64,000 nucleotides of DNA from Lasiodiplodia sp. COLG20 (lineage: Eukaryota; Ascomycota; Dothideomycetes; Botryosphaeriales; Botryosphaeriaceae): assembly GCA_009801085.1 (NCBI GenBank), contig VNWV01000001.1, forward strand, positions 5,394,001-5,458,000, in the 5' to 3' direction. The notes beneath the pieces were generated by a model. The model did not search any database, had not been told where the DNA came from, and saw only the letters and a program-made list of their open reading frames with translations. Of the stretch, positions 58,851 to 64,000 are shown piece by piece (the first letter of the stretch is position 1; every line of letters starts with the position of its first letter). The position numbers and the translations under genes are program-made.

Positions 58851-61800
58851 CTTTATTTCGGTGCTGCTTTTTTGCGCCTCAAGCGCCGGCGCCCGCGCCC
58901 AGCCAGCAGCCAGAGAGCAGCGCGCGCGGCGGTGCGCTGGGCGTAGCGTCGGGGTCGGCGAGCGCGAGGGCACCGGGCCCTGCTCCCTGCTCCAGGCCGT
59001 GGCAATGGACGTGGCAGGCGCCGCCGGGGGTATGGCGGTGCGCGGGCAACGAACCGCCAGCGCCGGCGGAATCCACGCAGGGTGGAAATGTGGAGATGCG
59101 TTTCGCCCACCGGCACGGCCGACGTAACAGCTCGACAAATTTTCAGCTGATGACAGCGCAAGACAGATGACAAATGGCGCCGGCCGTCCCCGTTGAGCTT
59201 GCGCGCGTTACCTCTGCCTGACCGCCAGCCTCGCTCTTATCGGTCACCAGGCGCAGCCCGTTCGATCAGGCGCGTCCCGGAGAGCGTCAGGTGGCAGAAG
59301 AGCCCAGAGATAAGGGCCAGCAGCGGGAGCAGCAGCCTGACGGGCGAGAAGCATCTCCACGTTCTGCTAGGCGCCGAACGGGCAGCGGTCCCGCAGATCC
59401 GGGGTTGACGACGACGACGACAACGACACATTGCACTGCACTGCGCCCGCAGCCTGCCTTGCGCTGGTGCCTAGGACCCGCCTGCAATGGCCCCTTGGAT
59501 GTTTCGCCATCTCGCCGGCCAAGCCGGGCCGCCTTCTCAGCATTTTCGCGCAATATTACGGCAGGAGTCTGGGCAGCTTCCGCGGACGGTCGGTCAGGAG
59601 CTGGGAGAAGAGAAAGAGACGCTGCGCCCGGATGACGAATCGCACAGCATGCAACGCACCGCAGGGCACATGTGAAGACGCTGGGGGCGCGGGCCCAATG
59701 AAACTTGACTACCAACATCTGGGGCTGTCGCACGGCAGGAGAGGGCTCAGGAGACTGGAATGCGCGTGTGTGTGGGGGGCGGGCTTGGAGATGCAACCGC
59801 GCCGGCCTGGAGTCTCTGGGGTACTGACGGTGCGAGCAGCAGTGCTGACGCCGTGAAGCTGAGGCGCAGCGCGTCTGGAGTTGATATTGGCCGGCTGCTA
59901 CTCCGGCGGCGGGCGAAGGATCTCTGAGGCAGCCAAATATAACCGCCACGGTGAGCTGGCAAGAGTCGGTGAAGCAGGGCGTCTCTCTCGCCATGGTCCG
60001 ATGTCACAGTCGTGGTGGCATGCCGTGGCCACGCGGGCAAACGCCGGGCAGCTACGTTGCTGGCAGCGGGTGCCGTGTGCGATGGTCGTCTATACAGGCG
60101 GCCATTATTGCCGGTGCATGTTGCAAAGAGCGCGCTTCTGGAAATAATTCTGATCTGCGTCCCTGCGTCCCTGCGTATCAGGCCCATGCGAGCGCTGGCG
60201 CAATGCAGGCGAGGCCCGGCAGCATTGCCCGTTCTGCACGCAGCAGTCGTATCGATCCCCTGTCTCGGGGAAGCAGGAGCTGCAGCAACGATCGCCATCG
60301 GCGTTGGCCAGTCGTCGCGGTGGTGGCTTCAGCAGTGCGAGGTTGCGACTGTGGGGGGCCGCGCTTTCCCAACCGGGCTGGCTCCCGCCGCGCTGCGGGA
60401 TGCTGGGCCGGGGGCGACAAAAATAGGCCGCTGTGACACAACGACAGCGGGCGCGTAGGGACGAAATCTCGCGCGCCCCTTTCCTCGCCGCGCTGGCGTC
60501 GCACGGCAGGGGAGAGACGGGCGCATCTCGATCCGGACGAGACTGCTGTTGCAAGCTGTCGTTATCTCCACAGTGCCGCATTTGCTCGTGCTCTGACTAG
60601 TGGAGCCCCCGCTTGAGCTAGTGGTTCTGATCAGATGTAACCGGTACTTTCCCTATCACCGAGATCCGGTTGCGCTGCCGGCCCTGGGCGGCGCCGTACA
60701 TGCCGGATTCGGGCGAAGCCGGGTCGCGCGCCTCAACACCACCGTCTCTCCCAGCGCCCTCGCAGCCTGCCTGTGGCGCAGCTAACCCGAAGCAGCATGC
60801 CCGCCTACCTGCTGCAAGGTACGCAGCCACACACGTCCTCACGTCCGGGGCTCCAGCAGCGCGTTGGGCAGATTGACGCAGGCCCCCGGCCGATGCGCAG
60901 CGCCATATGTGGAGAACGGTATCGACTGACATTTCCGCTCCATCGCGCCATCCCAGCCCGTCGCGCTGGCCTCCGGAGCGAGTCCTCTAGTCGACAGCGC
61001 GCCGCCCGCCCTGCCCGCCTCGAGGTGTCGCGCCGTCCGAGCGATTTCCGACGGAGCATCGCGCTGCGGCCATTTGTCCGTTTCGCCGCGGCTTTCGCTG
61101 CGCCTGCGGCTCCGCCCACCCAACCACCAGCCCTCCGACGACCGCACTCCACACCTCCCCAACCCTCTTCGGCCGAGTAGCCGGCCCGCCCTGCGCGTTT
61201 GCAACCCTCACGCCAGACGCGTCCAGACACGTGCAGCAGCGCGCCGCACCCGCTCACCATCGCCCACCAGCCGTGCCAGCACCGGCGCGAGCCCGCGCCG
61301 CGCGCCACTGGAACGCATTTTTGCCGCTTCGAGACTCGGCTCATCGCCGGCGTTGAGGATCCGCCCGGGCTGGGCGGAGATCGTCATCTGGGGAAAGGGC
61401 AGCCTGGTCCCTTTGTTCGCCTTCCGCTTGGCGCGAGATGCGGCTCTCGACCCTTACCGGCGTCGCCTGGACGCCGAACCTTCGATCCTGGAGATGTTTG
61501 CGTCACCTCTCGTCCTCTCGACCTGCCTGGATTGCGGAGAGCTGTCCTGCATGCCTAGGTGCCTTGGACGGGCCCCTCGACGGCCGTTTTCGCCGTCCTA
61601 ACCATGTCACACCACCGTGACGTGAGCCCCTCTCACCACACCTCTCGCTGCGAGACAGCTGCCGCCGAGCGCCAATGTCTCATTAGATTTTGCGGGGTGA
61701 TCATTCGACTTGCGACAAGGTCTCTCACTCGCCCCCGCACGCCATCCAGGTCCGTCTCTGCTCGCGCCTGCAACCCTGTGGAGATGGCATGCCATCCTAG

Positions 61801-64000
61801 GACAAACCTCGGCCAGCTTTGCCGCCGCGGCCTCAATTCTTCTTATTTCCCCGAGCGTCTTCGACCGACGGTCGATAGCCGATGCAGCCTGGACAAGGCT
61901 CGGCCCGGCCGGCTGAATATACCTGCAGCCACCACGCTGCCCTTCGCCTCCCCGACGTTGATTCCGATCCGCCTCCTGTACGGAGCAAGTCATCCGACGG
62001 TGTCGCATGCGAGCACCAGGCCTCTGCGCTGATAGGGTGGCACTTCCTGCGGCACTTTTTCCTTGACCGCCGAAAGAATTCTATGCCACAGGGGACGGTC
62101 TGCCATCCGTGGCCCATGCCAGAGATCTTAAATCCGATAGGCAATACCAAGCCTCTTTTAACACCCAGATGCTGTAAATCAATTGCACATCAGTGAGGCT
62201 TATGCCTCACACCGCTCTGCAAGTAATAACCATCCCTGCATAAGTCTTCCCACAAGCTCGTGATGCGCCTAAATTTTTCACCCTACAGTCCGTGCTGACA
62301 AAACTCTTCCCAATCTCTTACCAAATGCTACCCCTTGAAGTAACTCTTACGACTGTCGGGCTCGTTGAATTGCCGCCAGCCGGCTTCGCGTGTGTCGACG
62401 GTCAATGTTCATTTACTATTGTTTTGATGGTGACTATTGGCCGATATCGCATGGGTTGATCCCTTCTAATGTGGTTTCAATAAGCAGCATCATGTCGAGT
62501 CAGAATGAATCGCAAGCTCTGACAACTTCCGAGTCTGTGTGTCTGGGGGCGCATGGTACTCGGCGGCTACACGTTGATCATGATCATGTGGCTGGCCTGT
62601 GGATGCGCATCATGGCTGCCAGCACAACAGCAGCAGCCTGACCGGAATTTCTATGCCCGGGCATAGAGCAACCAACATCTCTCATGCCCGGGCACATCGT
62701 GGGCCTCCACATACCTGACGTGAGGGGTAGTACTTGAATCAGCATGGGTAACTCCACTGGAGAAATCGAGTCAGGAACAGAGGGCTGTCGGAGACTGGTT
62801 TCCGTCTGTCGACCTTTGGTGAAAAGTTTTTTGCTGTGCTTCGAATCCTCTGACATCACGGCGTGGCTCCCTCTTATTCGCCTGTTCCCCTTTCTTGGAC
62901 GCCGTCATCTTGACCGAGACCATCACCAGCCCCCTCCGTGACGTACTAAACATTCATCCGGACCACCTCTTACGTGTTTCCCCATGGCCACTGAACCCGA
63001 TTTGCGCCCGTCGTCTGGGGATCGGCGTGGGGTATCCCTGCAGCATACGGTGAAGGAACGATAGCGTGGTTGGAGGCCAGAAGGAGGCCAACGAAGATAC
63101 CGAATAGGAGTGAGGGGTAGCCCACCCTCATGGAGCTTCTCAGACACCGCCATGTCCCTTGAGGAGGGGCGCCCATCTGTCTCCATCCAGCTATCGGGAC
63201 CAGGAGGCAGCCGCCTCAACAATTCCCCAGGATCACCACACCTGGCCGTATCGATCGGACCCTGGGAGCCAGTGACACCATATCCGGAGACACGCTTGGC
63301 GTAGCACTTTCTCTTGCCCTCTCTTCCGCTCAACAAACCCACGCGTACTACCGGGCCCATCATTCGGACTGACTCTATCGTTGCGGACACCCGGCGAAAT
63401 TTTACGGAGGCGGTGCACTTGCGGTCAATAGCCCGGTGGACCCATCAGCTCGAAGGCGGGGCTGCGTGCCACTTTGACACGAGCGTGCGTGATAGCGGTG
63501 GAGGAGAACTGGACACCTTTGCAAAGACTTGGGCTGTAGGGCATGCAGGGCCACGCATGACTGTGGATGTCCATGGCTTGCCTAGATGCATAGAGGAGCG
63601 CCGGCTGTGAAAATTTGCTCTTAGGCTGGAAAACTCCTCGCAAGATGGAGGCTGGAGGTGGTCAGAAACAATAGGGGCTCCTGCATGTTGGGGCGGCTAA
63701 GCTCCGTGCTTAGAGATCGACTGTGAAACTGTCTCAAAACCGCAGTGAGATCTTTGGCGATATGATGGCTAATAGAGATTTGGCAGATACCGATTGTCAT
63801 AGGCCGGGTCGATTGACTTCACCGCAGCAGTTTTACGGATCTGCCGCATATACATGCTTCAAAGTCACCGTCCACGTAACCTCTGAAGAGACCGAACACC
63901 ATCTCGGTGAATTTACAAAACTCGCCGAGACGAGACGCCGCGCATCACCGACTTTCCTCGCAGGTTGTAGCACCTTGACGATCCCGGACTGGATATATCC
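58851..64000. other. Noncoding 5.1-kb flank upstream of creA
   Basis: No gene is supported up to the right edge. Frames in the GC-rich part (59-62 kb) are Arg/Ala/Pro-rich without motifs. From about 62.2 kb the sequence is AT-richer. Two related palindromes at 62651-62694 are listed separately. A gene starting beyond the window could share this flank. Confidence 0.5.
62651..62694. repeat. Two palindromes with the same TGCCCGGGCA core
   Basis: CTATGCCCGGGCATAG (62651-62666) is a perfect 16-base palindrome. The core TGCCCGGGCA recurs at 62685-62694. Their centres are 31 bases apart, close to three helical turns, which is typical of paired sites for dimeric DNA-binding proteins. The binding factor is unknown. 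Confidence 0.85.

Noticed and set aside
62835..62860. TTCGAATCC tRNA-like T-loop sequence
   Set aside because: The flanks do not fold into a cloverleaf and no box A lies at the right distance.
1..64000. CRISPR arrays, prokaryotic operons, insertion sequences
   Set aside because: Spliceosomal introns and fungal gene families make the sequence nuclear fungal; no spaced direct-repeat array or IS-type ends were seen.

Overview
The window is nuclear DNA from a filamentous ascomycete (Pezizomycotina). The evidence is short spliceosomal introns of about 50-190 nt with GT..AG ends, gene families restricted to these fungi (CreA, a White Collar-2-like GATA/PAS protein, a LaeA-like methyltransferase, a multi-domain hybrid histidine kinase, a NACHT-type STAND protein), and mostly GC-rich coding sequence. 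The CreA and small-protein sequences would suit a dothideomycete, but that is inference. All gene models below were spliced by hand and keep an intact frame across every junction, except one gene that carries two in-frame stops.

Layout. 0-2 kb: the 5' end of a peroxisomal multifunctional beta-oxidation gene, divergent from a D-glycerate-3-kinase/Tda10-type P-loop kinase. 2-6.9 kb: gene-empty. 6.9-8.2 kb: LaeA-like methyltransferase. 10.7-16 kb: secreted GDSL esterase, zeta-class glutathione transferase, membrane-anchored RlpA-like double-psi beta-barrel protein, and a 111-residue conserved small protein. 16.8-20.2 kb: two large conserved fungal proteins of unknown function. 20.8-30.1 kb: a divergent pair made of an Arg/Gly-rich protein with a possible nuclease signature and a 2343-residue fusion of an SF1 (UPF1/ZNFX1-like) helicase, an NF-X1 zinc finger and three CbxX/SpoVK AAA+ ATPase modules. 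30.4-31.7 kb: DUF2855 protein. 34.3-40 kb: a divergent pair of hybrid histidine kinase and WC-2-like light regulator. 42.1-45.2 kb: a NACHT gene broken by two in-frame TAA codons. 45.2-64 kb: an almost gene-free 18.8 kb that holds only creA, the carbon catabolite repressor, plus a (TG)28 repeat, a 32-G run and a pair of palindromes.

How the genes relate. There is no biosynthetic cluster or operon. The two functional units best supported by layout are the divergent helicase-AAA / nuclease-like pair (a candidate nucleic-acid surveillance or defence locus; inference) and the divergent histidine kinase / WC-2 pair (two environmental-signalling genes sharing one promoter region). Several genes connect to carbon and lipid use: beta-oxidation, glycerate kinase, maleylacetoacetate-isomerase-type GST, esterase and CreA. 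Nothing beyond proximity links these.
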